Shown here: in pieces, positions 49,261 to 57,561 of the stretch | How positions within the stretch are numbered: position 1 is the first letter of the stretch | Layout of the letters: every line of letters starts with the position of its first letter | From: Microcella indica | Lineage (GTDB): Bacteria > Actinomycetota > Actinomycetes > Actinomycetales > Microbacteriaceae | Length of the DNA: 64,000 nucleotides | Assembly: GCF_013414345.1 (NCBI RefSeq) | Contig: NZ_CP058670.1 | Span: 1,984,001-2,048,000 of the forward strand | Direction: 5' to 3' | The notes under the pieces: generated by a model | What the model was told of the DNA's origin: nothing | The model's database searches: none | What the model saw: only the letters and a program-made list of their open reading frames with translations | Translations under genes and position numbers: made by a program

Positions 49261-52200
49261 GACCGCCCTCCCGTCGGAGCACCCGAGGGGTCGGCGCCGA
49301 ACTCGCTCTCGAACTCGTCGTCGGCCTCGAAGGTGGGGGCCGGCTCGTCGAGCACCGAGTCGGAGCGCGGGCGCCGCGGGCGCAGACTCGTGGGGATCGC
49401 GAGCAGCAGGGTGAGGGTCAGGATGCCGAGCTGGGTGACGAGGATCGCGTCCGCCCCCGGGCGCTCCGGCGCGATCCCGGCGCGAGCGTCGTCGGCGGCG
49501 CTGTCGGCAGCACTGTCGGCAGCGGCGACGCGCCACAGTCGACCGACCGAGGTGTCGCCGACGGGCTCGAGCTGCGCGGTCGCGTCGAGGGCGGCGCTCG
49601 AGGAGGCGGCTAGAACGGCCGCCTCATCACCCGTGATGCCTGAGGGCGGCGCGAGCAGCACGAAGCGCACGCCGAGGGCGTCGAGGGTCTCGGTGACGTC
49701 GCGACCGCTGGCTGCCGCGAGGTTGGCGACGAGCTCGGCGAGCTGCTCGCGCTCGGCGATCGCGGCGAGCGTCGCCGCCGCGGCGCCGCCCGTGCCGGCG
49801 ACGGCCGCGAGGTCTCCCTCACCGCTCGTGCCGGGCAGGCCCGAGCCGAGCAGCGACCGCGTCGTGAGCATCGTGCGCTGCTCGATGAGGGTGAGCCCGG
49901 TGCCGCGGTCGATGCGGGCGGCGAGCCCCGCCTGCGCTGCGTCAGCCGCCCCGCTCACCGGAGTGAGCACGAGGGTGCCCTGCCCGGGGTCGTCGGCGGC
50001 CTCGGCGGCGACGAGCGCGGGCAGCGTGCGGTCGGGGCTCGGGGCGACGGCGGCCGTGCCCAGCAGCAGCGCACCGAGCACCGGCAGCACGACGACGGTG
50101 CCGCCGAGGACGGCGAGCAGGCCCGGATACGCGGCGCCGCGCCGCAGTCCGTCGAGGCCGACGACCGCGGCGAGGGTGAGCCCGAGCCAGTAGAGGCCGA
50201 GCGCCGGAGCGACATCGAGCCCGACGGCGATGCCGCCCACGGTCGCGAGCGCCATGCCGCTCACCGCGAGCGCGGTCAGCAGGCCGGCGGCGGCGAGGCC
50301 CAGCGGTACGAGCCCGCGCCGACCGCGCCGCAGGGCGAGGCCGAGCAGGGCGAGCACGGGCAGCACGGTCACGAGCGCCGCGACGACGAGGAGCGCGACG
50401 ATCGGCGGCGTGCCCGCGGGCAGGAGCGCCGTGAGCGGCTCGAGCACGAGGCGCAGGTCGGGCCAGCCGAGCAGCAGCCCGACGCGAGTCTGCTCGCCCG
50501 TCGCCGACGGCAGGCCGGGGTCGGCGAGCAGGCCAAGAGCGGTGCCCCGCAGCACCTGGTCGATGACGAGCGGCGTCCACAGCGCGGCGGCGGGCACGAT
50601 GAGCGTGAGCAGGCGACCGATGCGGCGCGGGTGCAGCACCATCCACGCAACCCACGCGAGCAGCAGCGCGGGCACGAGCGTAGGAGCGGCGGCCGTCACG
50701 ATTGCCGCGCTGAGGCCCGCGACGGCGGCGGCGCTCCACGAGCGAGGGGCGCGCGCAGCGCTCGCGACGAGCCACGGCAGGGCGAGGTGCGCGACGACCG
50801 CGGCGACACGGCCCTCGGCGAGGCTCACGAGCAGAGTCGGCGAGAGCGCCCACAGCCACGCGGCGACCGCGGCAGGGCCGGCGCGGCGCACGAGGCTCGC
50901 GGCCGCCCACCACGCGGAGAGCCCGGCGAGGGGCACGGCGGCGATCCACAGCACGACGAGCGAGAGGGAGGGTTGCCAGGGCGTGAGGGTGCCGAGCAGG
51001 GCGAGCACGAACGCGAAGGGGTCGGCAGCGGCATCCTCGGTGGCGGTCAGGCCGCCCCAGAGGGTCGCGAGATCCGGTGCCAGGGGCGCGAGCGCGCCGC
51101 CCAGCAGGGCGGGCGCGCCGAACAGGGGCGATGCGGCGATCGCGCCGATGAGGGCGAGCACGGCGACGATGAGGCCGCCGCCGGGCAGGAAGTCGGGGCG
51201 CGGCGGTCGGTCGTCCTCCCGGGCGCTCAGCAGGGCGTCCTGCGCGATGGCACGGCGGCGGCGCACCTCGTCGCGCGGCATGCGCAGCGGCTCGATCGCC
51301 GCCCAGCCCACCGTCCGGCTCCTCGCCAGCCGGGAGCGCGCGCTCGAGACCGCGGTGCCGGAGAACGCGACGGCGAGCGCGGCGACGAACTCGCCGATCA
51401 CGAGTGTCGGCCGCTTGCGCAGCAGGTGCAGGATCGAGCGCAGCAGAGCCAGCGGCAGAAGACTCAGCCAGTGCAGCGGCACGGCCGGCAGGGGCGCGTA
51501 GACGAGGCGGCGGTGCAGCTGTGCGCGGCGGCGCCAGCGCGCCTCCACGCGCGCCGGCAGGGTGGGCGGGGTGCCGTTGCGGGCGAAGAGCGGCGTGCTC
51601 TCGTGCACGAAGACGCGTGCGTGCGGCACGACGACGATACGGTGGCCGGCGAGGCGGATGCGCACGCCGAGGTCGAGCGACGCATCCACGTGCGGCAGGG
51701 CCGGGTCGAAGCCTTCCACGTCGTGCCACGTGGAGCGCCGCACGAGCATGCCCGCCTCGCCGACCGCGAGCACGTCGCTCGTGCGGTCGTGCTGCGCCTG
51801 GTCGAGCTCGCGCTCGGCGAGCGCGATGCCCGCACCATACGCGGTCATCGTCTCGCCGAACTCGGCGATCATCGTCGGCTGGTCGGCGTCCATCTGCTTG
51901 GGGCCGGCAGCGGCGACGGACGGGGCGATCTCGACGGCGGCGAGCAGGCGCTCGAGCGTACGGCTGTCGGGCGTCGTGTCGTGGCGCAGCAGCCACAGCC
52001 AATCCTCGACGCCGCCGTAGGGCGAGGAGGTCTGCTCGGGCGCGGGAAGGGCTGCGACGGCTCGGTCGACGAGCTCGCCGAATCCGAGTGCCGCGCCCGC
52101 GGTGACGAACTGGGTCGGGGCGATCGACGCGAGGGCGGCCGTGACCTCGTCGTCGCCGGCGGCGTCGACGACCACGAGATGGTCGGGGTGGCGGGACTGC

Positions 52201-52280
52201 TCGGTGAGAGCATCCAGTGTCTGCTGCAGCGGTTCGCCGCCTCGGCGGGCGATGAGAACGGCGGTGACGCGCGGTTGCAT
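49257..52280 (-). CDS. Large membrane glycosyltransferase family 2 protein
   Basis: 1007 aa. The first 250 residues form a GT-A domain: VTAVLIARRGGEPLQQTLDA, WLWLLRHDTTPDS (in place of a classical DXD), AAAGPKQMD and MLVRRSTWHDVEGFDPALPH. The remainder has about a dozen transmembrane helices and an outside domain near the C-terminus. Such proteins likely move sugars onto a lipid or cell-wall polymer at the membrane; acceptor unknown. It begins three nt after the whiB2 stop and overlaps DUF5719, so whiB2-GT-DUF5719 is one operon. Confidence 0.88.
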   Translation of the reverse strand: MQPRVTAVLIARRGGEPLQQTLDALTEQSRHPDHLVVVDAAGDDEVTAALASIAPTQFVTAGAALGFGELVDRAVAALPAPEQTSSPYGGVEDWLWLLRHDTTPDSRTLERLLAAVEIAPSVAAAGPKQMDADQPTMIAEFGETMTAYGAGIALAERELDQAQHDRTSDVLAVGEAGMLVRRSTWHDVEGFDPALPHVDASLDLGVRIRLAGHRIVVVPHARVFVHESTPLFARNGTPPTLPARVEARWRRRAQLHRRLVYAPLPAVPLHWLSLLPLALLRSILHLLRKRPTLVIGEFVAALAVAFSGTAVSSARSRLARSRTVGWAAIEPLRMPRDEVRRRRAIAQDALLSAREDDRPPRPDFLPGGGLIVAVLALIGAIAASPLFGAPALLGGALAPLAPDLATLWGGLTATEDAAADPFAFVLALLGTLTPWQPSLSLVVLWIAAVPLAGLSAWWAAASLVRRAGPAAVAAWLWALSPTLLVSLAEGRVAAVVAHLALPWLVASAARAPRSWSAAAVAGLSAAIVTAAAPTLVPALLLAWVAWMVLHPRRIGRLLTLIVPAAALWTPLVIDQVLRGTALGLLADPGLPSATGEQTRVGLLLGWPDLRLVLEPLTALLPAGTPPIVALLVVAALVTVLPVLALLGLALRRGRRGLVPLGLAAAGLLTALAVSGMALATVGGIAVGLDVAPALGLYWLGLTLAAVVGLDGLRRGAAYPGLLAVLGGTVVVLPVLGALLLGTAAVAPSPDRTLPALVAAEAADDPGQGTLVLTPVSGAADAAQAGLAARIDRGTGLTLIEQRTMLTTRSLLGSGLPGTSGEGDLAAVAGTGGAAAATLAAIAEREQLAELVANLAAASGRDVTETLDALGVRFVLLAPPSGITGDEAAVLAASSSAALDATAQLEPVGDTSVGRLWRVAAADSAADSAADDARAGIAPERPGADAILVTQLGILTLTLLLAIPTSLRPRRPRSDSVLDEPAPTFEADDEFESEFGADPSGAPTGGRS

Positions 52281-52283
52281 TCC

Positions 52284-52604
52284 TTAGGCGCGGCGTCGAA
52301 GCTTGCGGCGCTCCCGCTCGGAGAGCCCGCCCCAGATGCCGAAGCGCTCGTCGTTCTGCAGGGCGTACTCGAGGCACTCAGAGCGCACCTCGCACGTTGT
52401 GCAGATCTTCTTCGCGTCGCGGGTCGAGCCGCCCTTCTCGGGGAAGAACGCTTCGGGGTCGGTCTGCGCGCACAGCGCGTCGGCCTGCCAGGCGAGGGCG
52501 CTGTCGTCATCGTCGGTGTCGCGCGCGCGCCGCACCCCGGGCACTCCCAGTCGAACCGGGTCGACGAACCAGTCGCCGGGTACCGTGTTGCGGTATTTGC
52601 TCAT
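52284..52604 (-). CDS. whiB2: WhiB2/WhmD-type iron-sulfur transcription factor
   Basis: 106 aa. Four cluster-ligating Cys at 45, 68, 71 and 77 (CXn CXXC X5 C), the glycine turn GIWGGLSERERRKLRRR and the ALCAQTDPEAFFPEKGGSTR segment typical of WhiB2 (Streptomyces WhiB, mycobacterial WhmD), which with WhiA controls septation genes. ATG 52604 has GGGAGG about 11 nt upstream and a clear promoter beyond it. It leads the operon with the large glycosyltransferase. Confidence 0.95.
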   Translation of the reverse strand: MSKYRNTVPGDWFVDPVRLGVPGVRRARDTDDDDSALAWQADALCAQTDPEAFFPEKGGSTRDAKKICTTCEVRSECLEYALQNDERFGIWGGLSERERRKLRRRA

Positions 52605-52654
52605 GTGATGCTGCCCTCCCCCGTCACGTGGCGGACTCTGCCGCGTGTGCCCTA

Positions 52655-52683
52655 ATTACACTCGTGTCATTCGCTCGCGTCAA
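52655..52683 (-). promoter_or_regulatory. whiB2 promoter
   Basis: TTGACG (52683-52678), 17-nt spacer, TGTAAT (52660-52655) on the minus strand, a near-consensus housekeeping promoter giving a leader of about 45 nt before the whiB2 ATG. The AT-rich tract just upstream (52690-52705) may act as an UP-like element. Confidence 0.7.
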
Positions 52684-52762
52684 GTCGCGGGATAGTAAAA
52701 GGTTCGACTGAGTATTCAGGGTTGCGACGCGCCGGGAAAAGTGCAAGCGCGGCGAGGGATGC

Positions 52763-54205
52763 TCAGCAGAGGCTGCCGTCGAGCACGCGGTCGCTCAACA
52801 CGGCCTTGCCGCCGAGCGCGTAGATCTCTCGCACGAACATGCCGGAGATCTCGCGGTAGTTGTCGAGGCTCAGGCAGCGCTGCGTGCTGAGGTAGATCGG
52901 CGCGCCGAGCGCGGCGGCGAGGGGGCCGCCGGCGAGGGCGTCGGCGAAGCCAGCGCCCGTGGCGAGGAAGGCGTAGTCTGGCGCGCTGTCGCGGAAGAAC
53001 GCCTGGTTCATGATGAGCGCCGTCTCGTAGCGGTCGGCGCCGCCGAAGCGGTCGACGTCCGGCGTGCTGGGCAGAGCGTTCAGCGACGATGCGATGCCGC
53101 TGGAGACGCTGCTCGTGCCGCCCGCGATGGCCACGTACTGCGGCGCGATGCCGCCGAGGAAGGTGCGGGTCGCGACGTCGAGCGAGGAGCGCTGACCATC
53201 GACGAGCACGACCGCGCCGCCGACGGAGCTGATCGCCGCACCCGCCGAGAGTGCGTCGGGGAAGTTGCGCCCCGTCGCGACGGCGACGCTCTCGATCGTG
53301 CCCGGCCAGGCGTCGGCCACGATCGCTCGAGACGTGTCGTAGCGGTCGACGCCGGCGATGCGGTCGACCTCGGCATCGGGCAGCAGGCTGCGCACCGTGC
53401 TCACGACGCTGGAGCGGATGGCGGCGGTGCCGCCGACAATGACGACGCGGTCCGGGTCGAGGCGGCGCAGCTCGGAGCGCACGATGCTCGGCACGGCATC
53501 GGGACGCGTCAGCAGCAGCACGCCGCCGTTCGCGGCCGCTGCCGGACCAGCGGAGAGCGCATCGGCGTAGCCGAGCCCGTTCACGAGGTAGACGACCTCG
53601 GCGCCGCCGGTGCCGGTGAGGGCCTGGGAGATCGCGACCGAGGTCGCGTACCGGTCGTCGCCGGAGATGCGGCCGCCGGCCAGCTCGATGGGGGCGACCG
53701 TGATGGTCGGGACTTCGCTGGCGACATCTTCGTTCAGTACGAACGTGTCCGCCTCGAACCAGAACTCCTGATCGTTCCAGTACTCCTTGCCCGGCCCGTC
53801 GGTGTCGAGCGTGAGCACTTCGAGCCGGTATCCACCCGCAGGCAGGCCGAGCACGCTGAAGTCCCCGTCGCCGTCGAAGCTGCTCACGGTGTCTTCGAGG
53901 AAGTACTGACCCGAGTCTTCGCGCCAGAACCGCACGAGCGTGTTGCCGGTCGTCGCGGGCTGCGTCGCCCCACCGCCCGCGGCGCTGATGAGGATGCGCC
54001 CGGTCACCTCGCCGGCAGCGGCGGCGGTGAGGCCCGGCGTCGGCGAGGGCACGCGGCCACCCGCCCCCGGGTCGGCCGCAGGGGTGAGCCCGGCGGGCGG
54101 GGCCGGCTCGATCGTGCGCGCCTGGGCGGGCAGGGCGCCGAGGGGCACGAGGAGGGCCGCCACGGCGACGGGAGCGAGCACGCGGGCGAGGAGTGACGAG
54201 GGCAC
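52763..54205 (-). CDS. Secreted cell-wall-binding (CWB2) protein
   Basis: 480 aa. Signal peptide (VLAPVAVAALLVPLGALPAQA), a beta-sandwich domain resembling CNA-B/SdrD repeats (LVRFWREDSGQYFLEDTVSS, FSVLGLPAGGYRLEVLTLDT), then three CWB2 units starting GDDRYATSVAIS, GVDRYDTSRAIV and GADRYETALIM, each with the VVIVGGTAAI-type second half. CWB2 modules hold proteins to anionic wall polymers. No enzymatic domain seen, so it may be structural or adhesive. The GTG start is assumed because the signal peptide begins there. Confidence 0.88.
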   Translation of the reverse strand: MPSSLLARVLAPVAVAALLVPLGALPAQARTIEPAPPAGLTPAADPGAGGRVPSPTPGLTAAAAGEVTGRILISAAGGGATQPATTGNTLVRFWREDSGQYFLEDTVSSFDGDGDFSVLGLPAGGYRLEVLTLDTDGPGKEYWNDQEFWFEADTFVLNEDVASEVPTITVAPIELAGGRISGDDRYATSVAISQALTGTGGAEVVYLVNGLGYADALSAGPAAAANGGVLLLTRPDAVPSIVRSELRRLDPDRVVIVGGTAAIRSSVVSTVRSLLPDAEVDRIAGVDRYDTSRAIVADAWPGTIESVAVATGRNFPDALSAGAAISSVGGAVVLVDGQRSSLDVATRTFLGGIAPQYVAIAGGTSSVSSGIASSLNALPSTPDVDRFGGADRYETALIMNQAFFRDSAPDYAFLATGAGFADALAGGPLAAALGAPIYLSTQRCLSLDNYREISGMFVREIYALGGKAVLSDRVLDGSLC

Positions 54206-54282
54206 GGCGATCCATTCGGAGTGAGGAGCGACGCGCGCTCTCGAGCATTTCTCCGACTCTAGTGGCGGTGAGTCTTGCTCGG

Positions 54283-54304
54283 GTGTCCCACTTTATGGGG
54301 ACAC
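54283..54304. repeat. Inverted repeat upstream of the CWB2 gene
   Basis: GTGTCCC (54283-54289) and GGGACAC (54298-54304) around an AT-rich 8-nt centre. It is in the 148-nt gap between galE and the CWB2 gene; could be an operator, a galE terminator, or a trace of an insertion-sequence end. Nothing else was seen in this gap apart from a TAGAGT hexamer (54262-54257). Confidence 0.5.
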
Positions 54305-54353
54305 GTGAGCTGCGATCACCACCGCCTGCAGGGGTCGCCGCGCCAGGAGCGCC

Positions 54354-55316
54354 CTAGGCGGATGCCCGCCGCGCCTCCCACGCCGACGCCACCATCTCGG
54401 CGAGCGTGTGGCGCATCGCCCAGCCGAGATCGCGCGCGGCGAGATCGCCGCTCGCCACGATGCGCGGCGGGTCGCCGGGGCGCCGCTCGGCGAGCTCGGG
54501 GTCGACGGCGATGCCAGTGACCCTCGCGACGGCATCCATGATCTGGCGCACCGAGACGCCGTCGCCCGAGCCGAGGTTGTACGCGGGTTCGAGCGGCTCG
54601 CCCGCCTCGAGGCGGCGCGCCGCGGCGACGTGGGCGAGCGCGAGGTCGGCGACGTGGATGTAGTCGCGCACGCACGTGCCGTCCGGCGTCGGGTAGTCGG
54701 TGCCGTTGATGCGCGGCTGGCGCCCCTCGGCGAGCGCGTCGAACACGAGGGGGAAGAGGTTGTGCGGGCTGGTGTCGCGCACGGCCGGGTCGCCCGAGCC
54801 GACGACGTTGAAGTAGCGCAGGCTCGTGTGCCGCAGCCCTGCGGCGACCTCCTGGTCGCGCAGCAGCCACTCGCCGATGAGCTTCGACTCGCCATAGGGC
54901 GACGTCGGGTTCTTCGGGGTGCCTTCGGTCACGAGGTCGACGTCGACGGCCCCGTAGACGGCTGCCGAGGAGGAAAACACGCACTGCTGCACCCCGGCGC
55001 GCTGCATCGCCTCGAGCAGCGTGATCATGCCGGTCACGTTCTGCTCGTAGGTGTGCAAGGGCCGTTGCACGCTCACGCCGGCGTACTTGAACCCGGCCAC
55101 GTGGATGACGCCCGTGACGTCGTGGTCGGTGAGCGCAGCATCCACCGCCGCAGCATCGAGAAGGGATGCGCGCACGAAGGGCACCCCCTCGGGCACGAAG
55201 GCGGCGTGCCCGCTGGAGAGATCGTCGAGCACGACGGGCGCGAGACCCGCGTCGCGGAGGGCGCGCACGACGTGCGCACCGATGTAGCCGGCGCCGCCGG
55301 TGACAAGCCAGGTCAT
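54354..55316 (-). CDS. galE: UDP-glucose 4-epimerase
   Basis: 320 aa extended short-chain dehydrogenase that interconverts UDP-glucose and UDP-galactose. NAD loop VTGGAGYIGAHVVRAL, catalytic Ser in SSSAAVYG and YXXXK in YGESK, with substrate part VRDYIHVADLALAHV and AYNLGSGDGVSVRQIM. Typical length. ATG 55316 has TAGCGT seven nt upstream (55329-55324). It sits between two CWB2-protein genes and would supply activated galactose for wall or capsule glycans. Confidence 0.94.
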   Translation of the reverse strand: MTWLVTGGAGYIGAHVVRALRDAGLAPVVLDDLSSGHAAFVPEGVPFVRASLLDAAAVDAALTDHDVTGVIHVAGFKYAGVSVQRPLHTYEQNVTGMITLLEAMQRAGVQQCVFSSSAAVYGAVDVDLVTEGTPKNPTSPYGESKLIGEWLLRDQEVAAGLRHTSLRYFNVVGSGDPAVRDTSPHNLFPLVFDALAEGRQPRINGTDYPTPDGTCVRDYIHVADLALAHVAAARRLEAGEPLEPAYNLGSGDGVSVRQIMDAVARVTGIAVDPELAERRPGDPPRIVASGDLAARDLGWAMRHTLAEMVASAWEARRASA

Positions 55317-55348
55317 GGCGTCCACGCTAGCGGTCGCGGAGGTCTCGA

Positions 55349-57493
55349 CTACCGCCGGGGGTAGTCGTAGTAGTTGCGCAGCGACGAGGAGCGCACCCAC
55401 ACGTAGCTGCCGTTGTGCACCACCTGGTACCAGGTGCGGGCGCTCGCGTACACCTCGATGCGCCGGCCGGAGGGGAGGGTGCCGAGCTGGTCGCTCGTGC
55501 TCGCGTAGCGGTAGTAGGGAGTGGAGCCCGTCGTGACCGCGTTGAGGTCGCCGTAGGAGGCTCGGGTGCTGATCGGGCCGGTGAAGTGCTCGTAGGTGAT
55601 GCGGCCGAGTTCGCGCACCCCCTCGACGGTGGCGCCCTGGCTGCCGAGCACGGCGATCGCATAGGAGCCCGTCGGGGAGGTGACGATGCCCGCGTCAGAC
55701 TGGAACCAGCCGGCAGACGACCACGCCGAGCCGGTCTTGTTGGCCACGGGGGTGCCCGCCTGGACGCCCGCGGGCAGCTTCGAGCGCCACAGCTGGGTCT
55801 CGAGCAGCTCGACGAACAGGTCGGTGCTCTCGGGGCTCAGCAGCTCCCCCCGGTCGAGGCGGCTCAGCAGAAGAGCGAGGTCGTCTGTCGTGGAGACCTT
55901 CGCGGGGTAGTAGACGCCGCTGCCGCTGTAGCCGTCGTAGACGGTGCGGCGGTAGCCGTCTGCCCAGAACTGGTTGTTGAGGCTCTGCTTGCCGACGAGG
56001 TCGACGAGATCCCAGTGGCAGTAGTTGTCGGAGACGTGGATCATCACGCGCAGGCAGTTCTGCACGCTCACGCCCGATCGCGTGGGGGTGCTCAGAGAGA
56101 GCAGCCCGTTGTCCACGCGGTCGAGTACGGCGTAGGCGACGAAGAGCTTGATGACGCTCACAGGCTCTTGCATGAGAGAACCGCGGATGCTCACCGCGGT
56201 CTCGAGCCCGCCGATCTCGCGCACGCTCACCGAGTAGGAGCCCGGCAGGGTGCGCAGCCGCTGCTCGAGGGCAGCCTTCAACTCGGCGTTGCTCGTCGCC
56301 CGATCATCGGACACGGTGGTGCACGCCACGAGCGAGGCCACGCGCGATGACAGCACGGCGGTGCCACCGAAGAGCGTGACGCGGCCGACATCGAGCCGTG
56401 TGAGCATCGCCTCGCGCGCCGCGCGGGGCAGGCAGGTGGGCCCGGAGAGGTAGAGCGGGGCGTTCTCGATGCCGGCGAGCACCGCGCCCGAGAGCGCGTC
56501 GGCATAGCCAGCGCCGGTGGCGACGAACCCGCGCTCGGCGGTCGGGAAGGCGTGCCCGTTGATCGCGACCGCGGTGGCGTAGCGGTCGGGCCCCGCGAGA
56601 CGCTGCACCGTGTCGACGGCAAGGCTGAGCTCGATGCCGCTCGAGACCACCGACGCGCCTCCCGCGATGTAGGCGTTCTGCACGTTGCGCGAGGCGATGA
56701 GCTGCCTCGTGGCCGAGTCGAGCGTGGATGACGCGCCGTTGACGAGCAGCACGGGCGCGCCGACGGCTCCCGCGGCGGAGGCGGCAGCGAGCGCGTCCGG
56801 ATAGTTGCGGCCGGTCGCGAGGTACACGGTGTCGCTGGGTGGCGCGAACGTCGAGACGAGAGCGCGGGAGGTCGCGTACCGGTCGGCACCCGACACTCGG
56901 CGCACGTCGAGCCCGAGGCGCTTCACCTGCGTCACGACGGAAGAGGTCACGACGGCCGTGCCTCCGACGATGACGACTTCGGCGGGCGCGAGGCGCCTCA
57001 GCTCTGCGGCGACGACGTTCGGCAGCGAGCGCGAGCCGGTGAGCAGCAGCGGCCCGCCGAGCGCCACGGCGAGGGGCGCTGCCGAGAGAGCGTCCGGATA
57101 GTCGACGCCGCTCGCGAGGAACACGATCGGCACTCCGGGCTCGAAGGTCTCCTTCGAGACGGCGACGGCGGTGGCGTAGCGGTCAGCCCCGGCAAGTCGG
57201 TCGGCGCTGCTGGCCGCCGTCGACTCGAGCGGAGGGGCACCATCGGGCACGGCGTCGTCGTCGAGCGGTGCGGGCGTCGGCTCTGCCGTGGGCGCGGGCG
57301 TCGACGGAGGTTCAGGCGTCGACGGAGGTTCCGGGGTCGGCGTCGACGTGGGCGCGGGCTCCTGCGTCACGACCGGCGTCGGTTCGGGTTCGGTCACCGC
57401 GACCGCTGCCGTGCCGAGCGATCCGCCCGTGAGCGCACCGCTGGCGAGCACAGCGACGAGCAGCGCTACTCCTGCAATTCTCACAGCCCCCAT
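55349..57493 (-). CDS. CWB2 repeats fused to class A beta-lactamase-like serine hydrolase and SH3-type tail
   Basis: 714 aa secreted protein: signal peptide, Pro/Thr/Glu linker with repeats (TPEPPSTPEPPSTP), three CWB2 units (GADRYATAVAVS, GADRYATSRALV, GPDRYATAVAIN), then a penicillin-binding/beta-lactamase fold with SXXK in EPVSVIKLFVAY, SDN in VSDNYCHWDL and KTG in VANKTGSAWSSAG, and a C-terminal SH3-like domain (YYRYASTSDQLGTLPSGRRI, WYQVVHNGSYVWVRSSSLR). All three serine-hydrolase motifs are intact, so it may be a wall-tethered beta-lactamase or a peptidoglycan carboxypeptidase; which is not decidable here. ATG 57493 follows GGGGGGTGAG. Confidence 0.88.
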   Translation of the reverse strand: MGAVRIAGVALLVAVLASGALTGGSLGTAAVAVTEPEPTPVVTQEPAPTSTPTPEPPSTPEPPSTPAPTAEPTPAPLDDDAVPDGAPPLESTAASSADRLAGADRYATAVAVSKETFEPGVPIVFLASGVDYPDALSAAPLAVALGGPLLLTGSRSLPNVVAAELRRLAPAEVVIVGGTAVVTSSVVTQVKRLGLDVRRVSGADRYATSRALVSTFAPPSDTVYLATGRNYPDALAAASAAGAVGAPVLLVNGASSTLDSATRQLIASRNVQNAYIAGGASVVSSGIELSLAVDTVQRLAGPDRYATAVAINGHAFPTAERGFVATGAGYADALSGAVLAGIENAPLYLSGPTCLPRAAREAMLTRLDVGRVTLFGGTAVLSSRVASLVACTTVSDDRATSNAELKAALEQRLRTLPGSYSVSVREIGGLETAVSIRGSLMQEPVSVIKLFVAYAVLDRVDNGLLSLSTPTRSGVSVQNCLRVMIHVSDNYCHWDLVDLVGKQSLNNQFWADGYRRTVYDGYSGSGVYYPAKVSTTDDLALLLSRLDRGELLSPESTDLFVELLETQLWRSKLPAGVQAGTPVANKTGSAWSSAGWFQSDAGIVTSPTGSYAIAVLGSQGATVEGVRELGRITYEHFTGPISTRASYGDLNAVTTGSTPYYRYASTSDQLGTLPSGRRIEVYASARTWYQVVHNGSYVWVRSSSLRNYYDYPRR
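57297..57332. repeat. Tandem 18-bp repeat in the linker of the CWB2/beta-lactamase gene
   Basis: Two consecutive units GGCGTCGACGGAGGTTCM (57297-57314 and 57315-57332) encode the repeated PEPPST block. Such repeats readily change copy number, altering the length of the wall-spanning linker. Confidence 0.7.
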
Positions 57494-57561
57494 GACCGCT
57501 CACCCCCCGGTGCGTCGCCTTCAGGGTAACGGACGCACGCCGCTACGGCGTGCCGCGCGGC

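Noticed and set aside
54206-54353. Insertion sequence remnant around the GTGTCCC/GGGACAC repeat
   Set aside because: No transposase fragment or second terminal repeat could be found in the gap; kept only as an inverted repeat.
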